Below, one piece after another: positions 8,296-16,973 of a stretch of DNA of 64,000 bases; the first letter of the stretch is position 1, and each line of letters starts with the position of its first letter. Source of the DNA: Acidobacteriaceae bacterium. GTDB lineage: Bacteria > Acidobacteriota > Terriglobia > Terriglobales > Acidobacteriaceae. The DNA lies in the NCBI GenBank assembly GCA_030041305.1, contig JASHOC010000204.1, positions 1 through 64,000 on the forward strand, written 5' to 3'. Both the position numbers and the translations under genes were made by a program. The notes beneath the pieces are model-generated. The model saw nothing but the letters and a program-made list of their open reading frames with translations, made no database searches and was not told where the DNA came from.

Positions 8296-9264
8296 ATGGA
8301 TTCGCGGATGCATTGTGCTTACAACCAGACCCGGGAGTGCTTTCTCGGCCTGGAAGTAGCAGGGATCGATTTGTCCTACGCAGAGCTGGTGGAAGTGATC
8401 AAGACGCTGGCCATGAACTCCGGCGAAGGTCTATGGATTGCTCCTTTCCGAGGCCTTCCCGCGGCCGGCATTACCGCGCCACTGGATTTGATCTACCTCG
8501 ACGACACCTGCCGCGTGCTCGATTTGGTCGAATCGTTTCCCACTTTTCACGTTAGCCCTTCGAGTCCGCCGCCGGCCAGCATTCTCGCCCTGCCGGCGCA
8601 TTCCATTTATTCCTCGCAAACCCAGATCGGGGATCAATTGGTGCTGTGCATCGCCGAGGAGATGCAGCGGCGGCTCGATGAGTTGGCGGGAGGCAGCGCG
8701 GCGGGGAGCATACAAAGCGCAGTGCTGCTCCGGGAAAAGCCGCTTTGGAGCGACGGCCGGGGCATTGTCGAATACGAAAGCCACGCTCCCGGGGCCCGCA
8801 ATGGCGGGCTGCCGCAACGGCACGAGATGGGCCTGCTGAAGCCGGATTCGAAGTCGGGCAATCCTCCGCGCAGGTGGCTGGAGCGCTGGTGGTCGCCCGA
8901 TCCTCGCCGGGCTCCGCGCGAGCCCTCGCCGGGACTGGCGGCGTACTACTGGAACGGAGCCGCGCCCGAAGCGCACGGGGTGCGCGATATCAGCTCCTCC
9001 GGACTCTATCTGGTCACCGAAGAGCGCTGGTATCCGGGAACCCTGGTGCTGATGACCCTGCAGAGAACGGAGTGCGGGGAAGAAGTCGCCGAGCGCTCCA
9101 TTTCCGTGCAATCGCGCGCGGTGCGCTGGGGCCACGACGGTGTGGGGCTGCAGTTTGAACTGCCCGGTGAAGGGGATGCGCGCCCTGGACGCGACACCAT
9201 GCTGGATGGGGTGCGCAGGCGAGAATTTGAGCGTTTCCTGCAACAGCTTCGGAACGGCAAGTGA
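8296..9264 (+). CDS. DUF192-like / PilZ two-domain protein
   Basis: A 322-residue cytoplasmic protein. The first 125 residues resemble DUF192 (GEGLWIAPF, LDLIYLDD, then an ALPAHSIYSSQTQIGD stretch matching the LPAGAIHATQTQRGD of the free DUF192 protein at 15943). Residues about 215-300 look like a PilZ domain, with the DISSSGLYL element and AVRWGHDGVGLQFEL, although the N-terminal RxxxR di-GMP motif is not obvious. ATG 8296 follows AAAGGAGG. The 270 bases upstream, after the second microprotein, hold only a GC palindrome (8257-8270). PilZ domains often link c-di-GMP to pilus function; that role here is inference. Confidence 0.7.
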   Translation: MDSRMHCAYNQTRECFLGLEVAGIDLSYAELVEVIKTLAMNSGEGLWIAPFRGLPAAGITAPLDLIYLDDTCRVLDLVESFPTFHVSPSSPPPASILALPAHSIYSSQTQIGDQLVLCIAEEMQRRLDELAGGSAAGSIQSAVLLREKPLWSDGRGIVEYESHAPGARNGGLPQRHEMGLLKPDSKSGNPPRRWLERWWSPDPRRAPREPSPGLAAYYWNGAAPEAHGVRDISSSGLYLVTEERWYPGTLVLMTLQRTECGEEVAERSISVQSRAVRWGHDGVGLQFELPGEGDARPGRDTMLDGVRRREFERFLQQLRNGK

Positions 9265-9342
9265 AAGGGAGCGCGCTGGTGAAAATGGCGAAAGATGGCG
9301 TGGTTGAGCGGGAAACACTGAGCTGCGCCGGGAGGTAGAACG

Positions 9343-9918
9343 ATGAAATTTGCAAACAGGCTCGGCCGGCAGACGATGACGTTTGTCCGCGGCCTCAAAT
9401 CTAAAGCCGCCCGGCGCGCGGGCGCGCCGCAGCAAACCCTTCGCCGGCCCCGGCGCCCGGCGCCCTGGGGCGGCGTGGAAGGAACGGCGCTGGTTGAGTT
9501 CGCCATCGTGTTGCCGCTGCTGATGACGATACTGACCGGCGGGGCCTCGTTCTGCATGGCCCTCTACAGCTTTCAGCAGCTCGGCTACGCGGGTTCCAAT
9601 GCTGCGCAATTGCTCGCCGCTGAGCAAGGCCTGATTACCGACCCGTGCGCCGTCACTGCGAGCACGGTGACGGCGGCGTTGCCGAACTGGACGCCTTCGA
9701 AGATTACCTACACCGTCATCATTACCGATTCGACCGGCACGGCGCACACCTTCGGGCCCACGGCGGGAAGTTCGTTTTCCTGCACTTCCGGCGCGTCGGA
9801 CATGGCGGCCAATGAACCGGTCACGGTGCAGGTCAGCTATCAATACTCATGGTTCCCCATTTTGTCATACAGCCCTTCGAGCAGTTTGACCAGCTCGGAA
9901 TCGGCGCTCATGGAATGA
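9343..9918 (+). CDS. tadE: TadE-family minor pseudopilin
   Basis: A 191-residue TadE-like protein. An unusually long basic N-terminus (about 45 residues, rich in R and K) precedes the TadE signature EGTALVEFAIVLPLLM (residues about 46-61), whose glutamate and hydrophobic helix resemble a prepilin. The remainder is a periplasmic or surface beta-rich domain with cysteines near residues 103 and 147. GGGAGG stands before ATG 9343. The TadG gene follows 17 bases later. TadE-like proteins act as minor pilins or assembly factors for Flp pili. Confidence 0.82.
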   Translation: MKFANRLGRQTMTFVRGLKSKAARRAGAPQQTLRRPRRPAPWGGVEGTALVEFAIVLPLLMTILTGGASFCMALYSFQQLGYAGSNAAQLLAAEQGLITDPCAVTASTVTAALPNWTPSKITYTVIITDSTGTAHTFGPTAGSSFSCTSGASDMAANEPVTVQVSYQYSWFPILSYSPSSSLTSSESALME

Positions 9919-9935
9919 AAGGAAGAGTGATCCCA

Positions 9936-11483
9936 ATGAAGCGGCACACAAGTTCGTTCTGGAATCGGATGGTTCACCAGGAACATGGGCAGACGGCGGT
10001 GATCTTCGCCTTCTCCATTGTCTCCTTTCTCGGTCTCGCGGGGGTTTCGGTCGAAGCTGGCCACGGCTACTACGCCTACGAGAAGCTCGTTGCCTCGACC
10101 GACGCGGCGGTGTTGGCGGGAGCGCAGGCAATGCCGGACACCACCACCGCGGCAGCCAATGTGACCGCATACAGTTCGGGGAGTGGCGGCAAGAACGCAC
10201 TTCCCATGCTCCAAAATGTGCAGGTCACGACCACGTTTTTGTGCCTGAATACGGTCTCCAGCACGCTCAAAACCGCCTGCGAAACATCCACCGGAGGTTC
10301 GGGCGGTTACAACTCCCTGCAGGTGACGCAAACCGCCCAGGTTCCGTCGTGGTTCGCGGGCATGTTCGGCATTCATCTTTTCAATATCTCGGCCACGGCG
10401 ACAGCGTCGATGCGCGGCGGGACGACCACCGCCTGGAACATCGCCATCGTCTTAGACGCGACGCATTCGATGAGCGACCAGGATAGCGGCGCTCAGTGCT
10501 CGGGCACGCAGGAATCCTGCGCGCTTCAAGGCATGCAAGCGCTGCTGGGTGACCTTTACCCCTGCGCCCTTGGCCAGACTTGCTCGTCGAGCGGCAGCAC
10601 GTATGTGGACGACGTGAGCCTGTACATCTTTCCTCCCATGACCACGGCGACGGCGCCCGATGACTACTGCTCCGGAGGCTCGCCGAGCAGCGTGCAGCAT
10701 GGTTACTACGTGGTTCCGACCCTCAGCGCCGCGAGCACCGCGTACACCTATCAAATCACGTCTTATTCGAATAATTACAAGACCACCGACACCGCGAGCG
10801 GTCTTAATACCGGCTCCGACATCGTTGCCGCAAGCGGTTACTCGGGCACCAGCTGCGCCGGTGTCGATGCTATCGGCGGCGCGGGCACCTATTACGCCCA
10901 GGTGATTTACGCTGCGCAAGCAAACCTGATCGCGCAGCAGACGGCGAACCCGGGTTCGAAAAACGCCATGATCATCCTTTCGGACGGAAATGCAACGGCT
11001 ACGGTTACCTGCACCGGCAGTGGCGATTGCAGTACGACCAACAAGACGATTTCTTCCTCGAGCGATTTGCAGCCGTCTTCAACCAACAGCCTGAACGGGG
11101 TTCCGTGGAACAATCCGACCAGTCCAACCTATCCTTCCGCGGTGGGTGAGTGCGGGCAAGCGGTGCTTGCCGCGCAGGCGGCCGCAAATGCGGGAACGAC
11201 AGTCTACACCATCGGCTACGGCTCCGAGACCTCGGGTTGCAGTTCCGACGCTACCTACAGTACGACCGTGACCACGAACGGCGGAAGCTGGGCGCCTGGC
11301 GACAGCCCCTGCCAAGCGCTGGCGGCGATGGCTTCCGCAGAGCTCAATTTCTTCTCCGACGATGGCGACGGATGCCAGGCGACGGCGCCCAGCAACCAGA
11401 ACCTGACCACCCTGACCGCGATCTTTCGCCAGATCTCGTCCAGCCTCACTAATCCGCGCCTGATTCCCAATGGCACCACGTAG
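9936..11483 (+). CDS. tadG: TadG-like pilus protein with von Willebrand factor A domain
   Basis: A 515-residue protein with the TadG N-terminus (QTAVIFAFSIVSFLGLAGVSVEA, one transmembrane helix at about 20-45). A vWA domain begins at about residue 165, where IAIVLDATHSMS carries a D-x-T/S-x-S metal-site (MIDAS) motif. The body is rich in Ser, Thr, Gly and Cys, with cysteine pairs such as CSGTQESC and CALGQTC that suggest disulfides outside the membrane. ATG 9936 follows AAAGGAAGAG. vWA-bearing TadG proteins are candidate tip adhesins or anchors; here it ends the plus-strand tad operon. Confidence 0.82.
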   Translation: MKRHTSSFWNRMVHQEHGQTAVIFAFSIVSFLGLAGVSVEAGHGYYAYEKLVASTDAAVLAGAQAMPDTTTAAANVTAYSSGSGGKNALPMLQNVQVTTTFLCLNTVSSTLKTACETSTGGSGGYNSLQVTQTAQVPSWFAGMFGIHLFNISATATASMRGGTTTAWNIAIVLDATHSMSDQDSGAQCSGTQESCALQGMQALLGDLYPCALGQTCSSSGSTYVDDVSLYIFPPMTTATAPDDYCSGGSPSSVQHGYYVVPTLSAASTAYTYQITSYSNNYKTTDTASGLNTGSDIVAASGYSGTSCAGVDAIGGAGTYYAQVIYAAQANLIAQQTANPGSKNAMIILSDGNATATVTCTGSGDCSTTNKTISSSSDLQPSSTNSLNGVPWNNPTSPTYPSAVGECGQAVLAAQAAANAGTTVYTIGYGSETSGCSSDATYSTTVTTNGGSWAPGDSPCQALAAMASAELNFFSDDGDGCQATAPSNQNLTTLTAIFRQISSSLTNPRLIPNGTT

Positions 11484-11733
11484 GCGCATGACCGCCGAGG
11501 TTCCCCGGCGTAAGAGGGAACCGCTCCTGCATCGGATTGAGGAGCAAAGCCGAGGGCTGAATCCGCCGCCGGTTTCGCCGAGAGCGGAGTAAGCCTGCAT
11601 CGACCGGAAAAAAGACGATCTTGACTGTGGATGGAAAAAGATTGGAGCGCTCTTGAAATTCGCCGACGCCAACTCGAATCGAAGGACCCGCGCCGCGTGT
11701 TCACATCGAACCGCGGAGCCGGCGCGGCAGGTC

Positions 11734-13149
11734 CTACTCGAGTTCTTCGGGAACAATCAGAAGCACTTCCACCCGGGCGATCTGGCCATTCTCGCTTGCC
11801 GGCCGGAATTGCCACTTCTCCAGGCATTGGAGTACGAACTGGGCCTGCGGGAAATCCTCAGGGAAGACGACGCTCAGCTTGTCGAACCGCCCAGCCCGGT
11901 CGACGAATCCATGCACCATCAGCGCATCGGCGTTGACCGAGTCAGGGGCGAGATTGGGCCGCACAATCTCGTACGGCCAGGGCGCCTGGAGCCCGGCAAC
12001 CGCTCCGTCCGCGCTGGCGTCAGCGGACGGTGGCAACGAGTACTGGAGGATCCAGCTTCGCGCCAGTCCCACGTGCAAATAGACGGTGTAGGCCAAGCGG
12101 CCGCGCCACACTGCGGCCGCCTCGGGGAATTCGTCGCCGATCGAGTCGCCCACCACCACGGCGCCAAAAGAGCCGTTCTTGGGCCATTTGATTTCGGTCG
12201 CGGAAGCGTTGACGCCCTCCTGCTGGCTGATTCCGGAACTCGCGTCAGCAACGGAAAGCCCGACCGCCGGCTGGCTTGCGGATGCGGCCGAGCGCGCCGC
12301 GGCGGCGCCGTTGGGCGCGCCGGCCTGCAAAGAGGAGCCGCTCTTTTCGGCCATCGGGACGGGCTGCGGTTTTCCTTGGGCGACCGCGCCAGCAGAGCTT
12401 CCAGCCGCGCTTTCTTCGACGGGCGGCAGGGTAACGGTTCCCTTGTTCATGCGCAAATCGGAGAGCGACATCACCGCCGCGGGCGTGGGTTGCGCGTCGA
12501 GTTGCGAGACAGAGGCCGGGGTCGTCTGCGCGAGTTCGGGGCTTGCCGTTGTCACCGGAGTCGTCGTGCCAGCCAGAATTTGCACTTTCTCGTTGGGCAA
12601 TGGCGCCGCGGCGATCTTCACATCGGCCAGATCGATTTCCTGATTCGGCGCTTCCAGCGAAGGCGTGACGGCGGCGGCCGCGGGTTTGGGAGTATGCGGC
12701 GCCACGATGGTCTTCACGATCTTCTCGCCCGGCGTCCAGATCAGGACTTCGGGAATGGGGATATTTTCGGCCGCGGCGAGTTGCGCAGCCAAATCGGGCT
12801 GCACCAGGGTTTGGCGAGACCGCGCCGCCTTCACCTGTGGCGCAAGGATGCCCGGACGAGCCGTAGAGCCGCCGCGCGCCGCAAGCGCGCGCGTCAGCAT
12901 GTGAAGGCCCTCGTCGTCGTCCTCCTTGAGAGCCTCGCGATGCATTTGCTCCTCCGGCGTCTCGACGTCGAGATGTCGGACCAGATACCGCTGGCTGACC
13001 TGGTAGGCGATGGGAGGAACGTACAGCGCGGCGAAGGAAATGATGCCGGCCGCCGCAGTGTGAATCAGCCCCGAAGCCAGAAGCGTGGCGGGACGGCGGC
13101 TCGGATCCGTGTATTCGGTGAAGAGCGAGACCGAGAAGGAAGATTTCAT
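11734..13149 (-). CDS. TonB-like energy-transducer protein, inverted inside the tad locus
   Basis: A 471-residue protein with an N-terminal membrane anchor (about residues 26-48), a long Ala/Pro/Thr-rich low-complexity middle (about 90-330) and a C-terminal domain of about 60 residues resembling TonB_C (HGFVDRAGRFDKLSVVFPED, then LEKWQFRPASENGQ). This matches the TonB plan of anchor, periplasm-spanning linker and receptor-binding domain. The region upstream of the C-terminal domain (YTVYLHVGLARSWILQYSLP) looks folded too. No exbB/exbD is adjacent. It is transcribed against the pilus genes. ATG 13149 is preferred; TTG 13152 is possible after GGAGG. Confidence 0.62.
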   Translation of the reverse strand: MKSSFSVSLFTEYTDPSRRPATLLASGLIHTAAAGIISFAALYVPPIAYQVSQRYLVRHLDVETPEEQMHREALKEDDDEGLHMLTRALAARGGSTARPGILAPQVKAARSRQTLVQPDLAAQLAAAENIPIPEVLIWTPGEKIVKTIVAPHTPKPAAAAVTPSLEAPNQEIDLADVKIAAAPLPNEKVQILAGTTTPVTTASPELAQTTPASVSQLDAQPTPAAVMSLSDLRMNKGTVTLPPVEESAAGSSAGAVAQGKPQPVPMAEKSGSSLQAGAPNGAAAARSAASASQPAVGLSVADASSGISQQEGVNASATEIKWPKNGSFGAVVVGDSIGDEFPEAAAVWRGRLAYTVYLHVGLARSWILQYSLPPSADASADGAVAGLQAPWPYEIVRPNLAPDSVNADALMVHGFVDRAGRFDKLSVVFPEDFPQAQFVLQCLEKWQFRPASENGQIARVEVLLIVPEELE

Positions 13150-13500
13150 CAACCTATCGATTCCTCCCTCACGCCTCCGCCCCTGACCACCATTCTAAGT
13201 GTAAATCGAATCGCACCGCGCCAACTTTCGTGTCATGGCGATATTCGTGTGTTGACCCATTCGGGGAATGCCTCAATCAGATGGCGGGCGATAACATCGA
13301 AAGCAACACCCTGCAACCCCGCCCAGATTATTCAGGCTCTTCGCAAGGATTCAGGCCAACGGGTTGATGAAAGACGAATGGGCGCGAGTGACCATTCCCA
13401 AATTGAGATCGTGTGCGCATCCGGCGCTGCCGTTCGAAGCAGCGCGCAGAACGGCGCGGAAAGGCCAAGCGGCAATTGCCGGCTTGAGACGGAATAAACA
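13150..13500. other. divergent intergenic region between the TonB-like gene and cpaB
   Basis: This gap of about 350 bases must carry the promoters of both divergent genes. No GG-N10-GC sigma-54 element and no TGTATACG site was found here, unlike the other two pilus promoters. TTGACC near 13253 could be a -35 hexamer but has no good -10 at 17 bases. No protein gene with a ribosome-binding site was seen. Confidence 0.4.
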
Positions 13501-14343
13501 ATGAATCGCAGATTAGCTACCATTCTCGCTATCGCCTGTTTGATTGCCGGCGGGTGCGCGTTGCTGGTGTATCGACTTGTGAACACTCGCCTGATTGCCG
13601 CAAAGCCGGAGGTCAGCGTCCGCGTTGTTGCGGCCGCCCAGGACCTGAAGATCGGCTCCATCTTAACTCCTGCCAATTTGACCACGGTCGCTATGGTGGG
13701 CTCCGTTCCCACCGGAGCCATCCTTAAGGCCAACGACGCTGTGGGTCGCGGCGTGATTGCGGATATCTACAAGGGCGAACCGATTTTGGACGGATTGCTC
13801 GCGCCCCGCGGCTCCGGCGGAGGACTGGCGGCCACCATCCCCCAGGGGATGAGGGCCTGCGCCGTGAAAGTGGATGACGTGGTCGGCGTCGCGGGGTTCG
13901 TGACACCGGGCATGCGCGTTGACGTCCTCGTTTCCGGAAATCCCCCTGGCGCGAACTCCCCGCAGAATGTGGTCACCAAGACCATTTTGCAGAACATTCA
14001 GGTGCTCTCGGCGGGCACGGACATTCAGAAGGACGCCGAGGGCAAGCCGCAGCAGGTGCAGGTGGTGAATCTGCTGGTGAACCCGGAACAGGCGGAGAAA
14101 CTGAGCCTGGCCACTAATCAGTTGAAGATTCAGCTCGTGCTGCGCAACCCGCTCGACACCAAAGTCGACGACGTGCCCGCCACCGCGATGGGCGCCTTGT
14201 TCTCAGGCGCCGCACCTTCGCCCCATCCCGTTGAGGTGGCGCGGAGGGTGTCCAGGCCCGAGCCGCGCACTTTTTCAATCGAAGTGATCAATGGATCGCA
14301 CACCAGTCAGGAAAAATTCTCTGCGCCGGATGCAGAGAATTGA
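13501..14343 (+). CDS. cpaB: CpaB/RcpC pilus assembly protein
   Basis: A 280-residue periplasmic protein with an N-terminal signal anchor (about 5-27) and a SAF domain (VRVVAAAQDLKIGSILTPAN, about 40-60, then GEPILDGLL), typical of Flp pilus CpaB/RcpC. A second conserved region (GMRVDVLVSG, then ILQNIQVLSAG) belongs to the RcpC/CpaB domain. It is a likely partner of the CpaC secretin encoded 9 bases downstream. CpaB/RcpC is thought to gate or stabilise the outer-membrane channel. Confidence 0.9.
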   Translation: MNRRLATILAIACLIAGGCALLVYRLVNTRLIAAKPEVSVRVVAAAQDLKIGSILTPANLTTVAMVGSVPTGAILKANDAVGRGVIADIYKGEPILDGLLAPRGSGGGLAATIPQGMRACAVKVDDVVGVAGFVTPGMRVDVLVSGNPPGANSPQNVVTKTILQNIQVLSAGTDIQKDAEGKPQQVQVVNLLVNPEQAEKLSLATNQLKIQLVLRNPLDTKVDDVPATAMGALFSGAAPSPHPVEVARRVSRPEPRTFSIEVINGSHTSQEKFSAPDAEN

Positions 14344-14352
14344 GGGGGCAGC

Positions 14353-15933
14353 TTGAAAACGAAAATTGGCCTTTTTTTCCCGTATCTCTGCGCGTTGGTG
14401 CTGTGCGCCTGGGCCAGCCCCTGTGCCCAGGCGGCGCAAGGCGCTGCGCAACCCGGCGGAGCCGACTTTCAGGACTCGACCAACGAACTCTATGTCACCG
14501 TGGGCAAAACCGTCCTGGTGGATACTGCGCACCCCATCGCGCGCGTCGCTGTCGGGTTGGGCGATTTCGCTGAGGCCACCGCCGTCAGTCCCACTGAGGT
14601 CATGGTGGATGGCAAGGCGATTGGCGAGACCAGCCTGATCATCTGGGACAATCACGGCGGCCGCCAGTTCTTCAACGTGACGGTGCGGTCCAGCCCGATT
14701 GCGGACGACGATAACCTGGCTTCAGTGCGCCGCGAGTTGCGCGCCGCACTGCCCGGCCAAGTTATTACGGTGAGCGTCGACAACAACAGCATTTTTCTGC
14801 GCGGCACGGTGAAGGATCTCACCAGCTCGGATCGGGCGGCGAAGATCGCCGCAACGGCCGGCAAGGTCGTCAACCTCCTCAACGTCGACGTGCCTTCGTC
14901 GGATCCGCAGATTCTGCTCAAGGTGCGTTTCGCCAGCGTCGACCGCACGCTTGAAAAACAGCTCGGCATCAATCTCTTCAATCTGGGCCTCGGCAATGCG
15001 CTGGGCGGCGTGTCCACCGGACAATTCAGTCCGCCGACCATCACCAACTCCAGCGCCAGCAGTACAGGAGCCGTCACCGCATCGAACGGCGACTCGGCGA
15101 TTTTTTCCAACGATCTGAATTTGCTCGCCTTTTTCCCCGGCCTCAATGCCGGCGCAAGTCTAGAGGCGCTTGAAACCCAAGGAGTGGTGCAGTTGCTCGC
15201 CGAGCCCAACCTCCTTGCCGCCAACGGCAAAGAAGCCAGTTTTCTAGCCGGCGGCGAATTTCCTTATCCCGTCGTGCAGGGGACCTCGGCGGGCGGTTCG
15301 ACCGCGGTAACCATTCAGTTCAAGGAATACGGCATCCGCCTCAACTTCATCCCCACCATCACGCCGCGCAACACCATCCGGCTGCAAGTGGCGCCTGAGG
15401 TCAGCACGCTCGATTACACCAACGAGGTGCAGATATCCGGCTTCGAGGTTCCGGGCATCGACACGCGGAACGTGAATACAGAGATCGAACTGGCCGACGG
15501 TCAGAGCTTCGTGATCGGCGGCCTGCTCAACAACTCCGAAACCCAGACTTTCGAAAAGATTCCATTCCTCGGCGACATTCCCATACTGGGCAAATTGTTC
15601 CAATCGATGTCGAGAACCAAGAACAACACTGAGCTCATCGTCATTGTGACGCCGGAGATCGTCGCTCCGATCCCGGCAAACGGCCAGGCGCCGGACCTCA
15701 AATATCCGATCGCCCACATGCCGCCCAACTCCAACGTTCCGATGCATACGCCGGACGCCAAAACAGCCGCGAACACCATGTCGCCGGCTCCGGCAAGCGT
15801 CCCGGTTGAAACGCTGGTCAACAGCATGAAGCCGGAGCAGCCTCTGGTCATCCAGTCGTCAACCGGCATTTTTGGGGCGAGTTCGACCACGGGCGGAGGC
15901 GCGCCGGCGGCTCCCGCTCCGGCGCCGCAATAG
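14353..15933 (+). CDS. cpaC: CpaC/RcpA secretin
   Basis: A 526-residue outer-membrane secretin through which Flp pili exit. A TTG start at 14353 after GAGGGGG opens a signal peptide (ALVLCAWASPCAQA). Next come a CpaC-type N-terminal domain with the VGLGDFAEATAVSPTEVMVD segment, a BON-like region (about 115-175) and the secretin domain (about 180-450) with VPGIDTRNVNTEIELADGQ and the signature FLGDIPILGKLFQS. A Pro/Ala-rich tail follows. It is co-transcribed with cpaB. No separate lipoprotein pilotin or TadD is seen nearby. Confidence 0.94.
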   Translation: MKTKIGLFFPYLCALVLCAWASPCAQAAQGAAQPGGADFQDSTNELYVTVGKTVLVDTAHPIARVAVGLGDFAEATAVSPTEVMVDGKAIGETSLIIWDNHGGRQFFNVTVRSSPIADDDNLASVRRELRAALPGQVITVSVDNNSIFLRGTVKDLTSSDRAAKIAATAGKVVNLLNVDVPSSDPQILLKVRFASVDRTLEKQLGINLFNLGLGNALGGVSTGQFSPPTITNSSASSTGAVTASNGDSAIFSNDLNLLAFFPGLNAGASLEALETQGVVQLLAEPNLLAANGKEASFLAGGEFPYPVVQGTSAGGSTAVTIQFKEYGIRLNFIPTITPRNTIRLQVAPEVSTLDYTNEVQISGFEVPGIDTRNVNTEIELADGQSFVIGGLLNNSETQTFEKIPFLGDIPILGKLFQSMSRTKNNTELIVIVTPEIVAPIPANGQAPDLKYPIAHMPPNSNVPMHTPDAKTAANTMSPAPASVPVETLVNSMKPEQPLVIQSSTGIFGASSTTGGGAPAAPAPAPQ

Positions 15934-15942
15934 GCTAAACGG

Positions 15943-16374
15943 ATGAATCTTCTCCAATCCGTCGCAGGGATTTTCCGTAACGATAACTCGTCGCGCCGGG
16001 CCGAGGCGCCGCCGGCCCGGCTGCAGGCTCTGAATCGCACCCGCGGCGCCGTGCTTGCCGCGAAACTTGAAGTCGCTGGCTCCGGCCCAACCCGGCGCAA
16101 AGGTCTCCTGGGCCGCGAGAATCTTGCTGCCGGTGAAGGGTTATGGATCGTTCCTTGCGAATCGGTCCACACCTTCTTCATGCGCTTTCCGATCGATCTT
16201 GTGTATCTCGACCGGAGGAACCGCGTCAGAAAATTGCGCACCGGGGTGGGCCCCTGGCGAATTTCCGCCTGCCTCGCGGCGCGCTCGGTGCTGGAGCTCC
16301 CCGCGGGCGCCATTCACGCCACCCAAACCCAACGCGGCGACATCGTCGAAGTGGTTCCCGCGCCCGCCAGTTGA
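15943..16374 (+). CDS. DUF192 protein
   Basis: A 143-residue protein with a complete DUF192 domain: RKGLLGRENLAAGEGLWIVP, HTFFMRFPIDLVYLD, then VLELPAGAIHATQTQRGD (residues about 50-135). DUF192 proteins are small beta-barrel proteins of unknown function. ATG 15943 lies 9 bases after the secretin stop, so it belongs to the cpaB-cpaC unit. The domain is related to the N-terminal half of the DUF192-PilZ protein at 8296, so two versions lie within one pilus locus. Confidence 0.85.
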   Translation: MNLLQSVAGIFRNDNSSRRAEAPPARLQALNRTRGAVLAAKLEVAGSGPTRRKGLLGRENLAAGEGLWIVPCESVHTFFMRFPIDLVYLDRRNRVRKLRTGVGPWRISACLAARSVLELPAGAIHATQTQRGDIVEVVPAPAS

Positions 16375-16388
16375 AGGAAACCGGTTTC

Positions 16389-16973
16389 ATGAGACCCAAG
16401 GCCGCGATTTTTCCAAACAGAATCCCCACACTGGACGGTTGGCGAGCCGTGGCGATCTTGATGGTTCTCATAGCCCACTATCAGGAGGGCGACCTTCATC
16501 ACTGCATTCTGGGCCAGAGATGGCTCAACCTCGGCCAGCATGGGGTCTCCATCTTTTTCGTGCTGAGCGGATACCTTATCACTTCCAATCTCCTGACGTC
16601 GGACAAGATCCGGCTGCCACAGTTCTATGCGCGGCGCTTCTTCCGGTTGATGCCAGCGGCCTGGACCTACCTGATGTTCCTGCTGCTCCTCACCGCCTTC
16701 ACCCGGATGCAGACGATCGGCGGCGACATCTGGGGTTGCCTCCTCTTCTTTCGCAACTATCTTGGGGAGACGACTTCGAACACCTGCACGCTGCACTTCT
16801 GGTCCCTGTCGCTGGAGGAACAGTTCTATCTCCTATGGCCCCCTTTGCTGGTGCTGATCGGGCGGCGAAACGCCCTGGCCGCCGCCGTGGGGGGGGGCGA
16901 CGGTGGCAGCCAAATTACAGCTCTTCACGGTGCTACGGACTCAGGTTGCGGCGCCACGGCGCGCCTGGCGTAG
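16389..16973 (+). CDS. acyltransferase 3 family protein, truncated (probable pseudogene)
   Basis: A 194-residue N-terminal half of an OafA/YrhL-type membrane O-acyltransferase; intact members have about 350-400 residues and about ten TMs. Conserved features are present: PTLDGWRAVAILMVLIAHY, GVSIFFVLSGYLIT, FYARRFFRLMPA and FWSLSLEEQFYLLWP. After residue 165 the frame runs through a nine-G tract (16889-16897) into unconserved sequence and overlaps the 3' end of the convergent GT87 gene. Removing one G gives a few more hydrophobic codons but no full protein, so it looks cut off by rearrangement as well. It may once have modified a surface glycan or pilin glycan. Confidence 0.7.
   Translation: MRPKAAIFPNRIPTLDGWRAVAILMVLIAHYQEGDLHHCILGQRWLNLGQHGVSIFFVLSGYLITSNLLTSDKIRLPQFYARRFFRLMPAAWTYLMFLLLLTAFTRMQTIGGDIWGCLLFFRNYLGETTSNTCTLHFWSLSLEEQFYLLWPPLLVLIGRRNALAAAVGGGDGGSQITALHGATDSGCGATARLA

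Noticed and set aside
11653-13497. Open frame of 614 codons on the plus strand
   Set aside because: Complement of the TonB-like gene; low-complexity Arg/Gly-rich translation without a start signal.
13153-13500. Sigma-54 element or TGTATACG site before cpaB
   Set aside because: Several GG dinucleotides were checked; none has GC at ten bases with a reasonable -12 box, and no GTATAC core is present.
13383-13502. Short basic frame just upstream of cpaB
   Set aside because: Starts at GTG without a ribosome-binding site, runs into the cpaB start and shows no signal of coding beyond being open.
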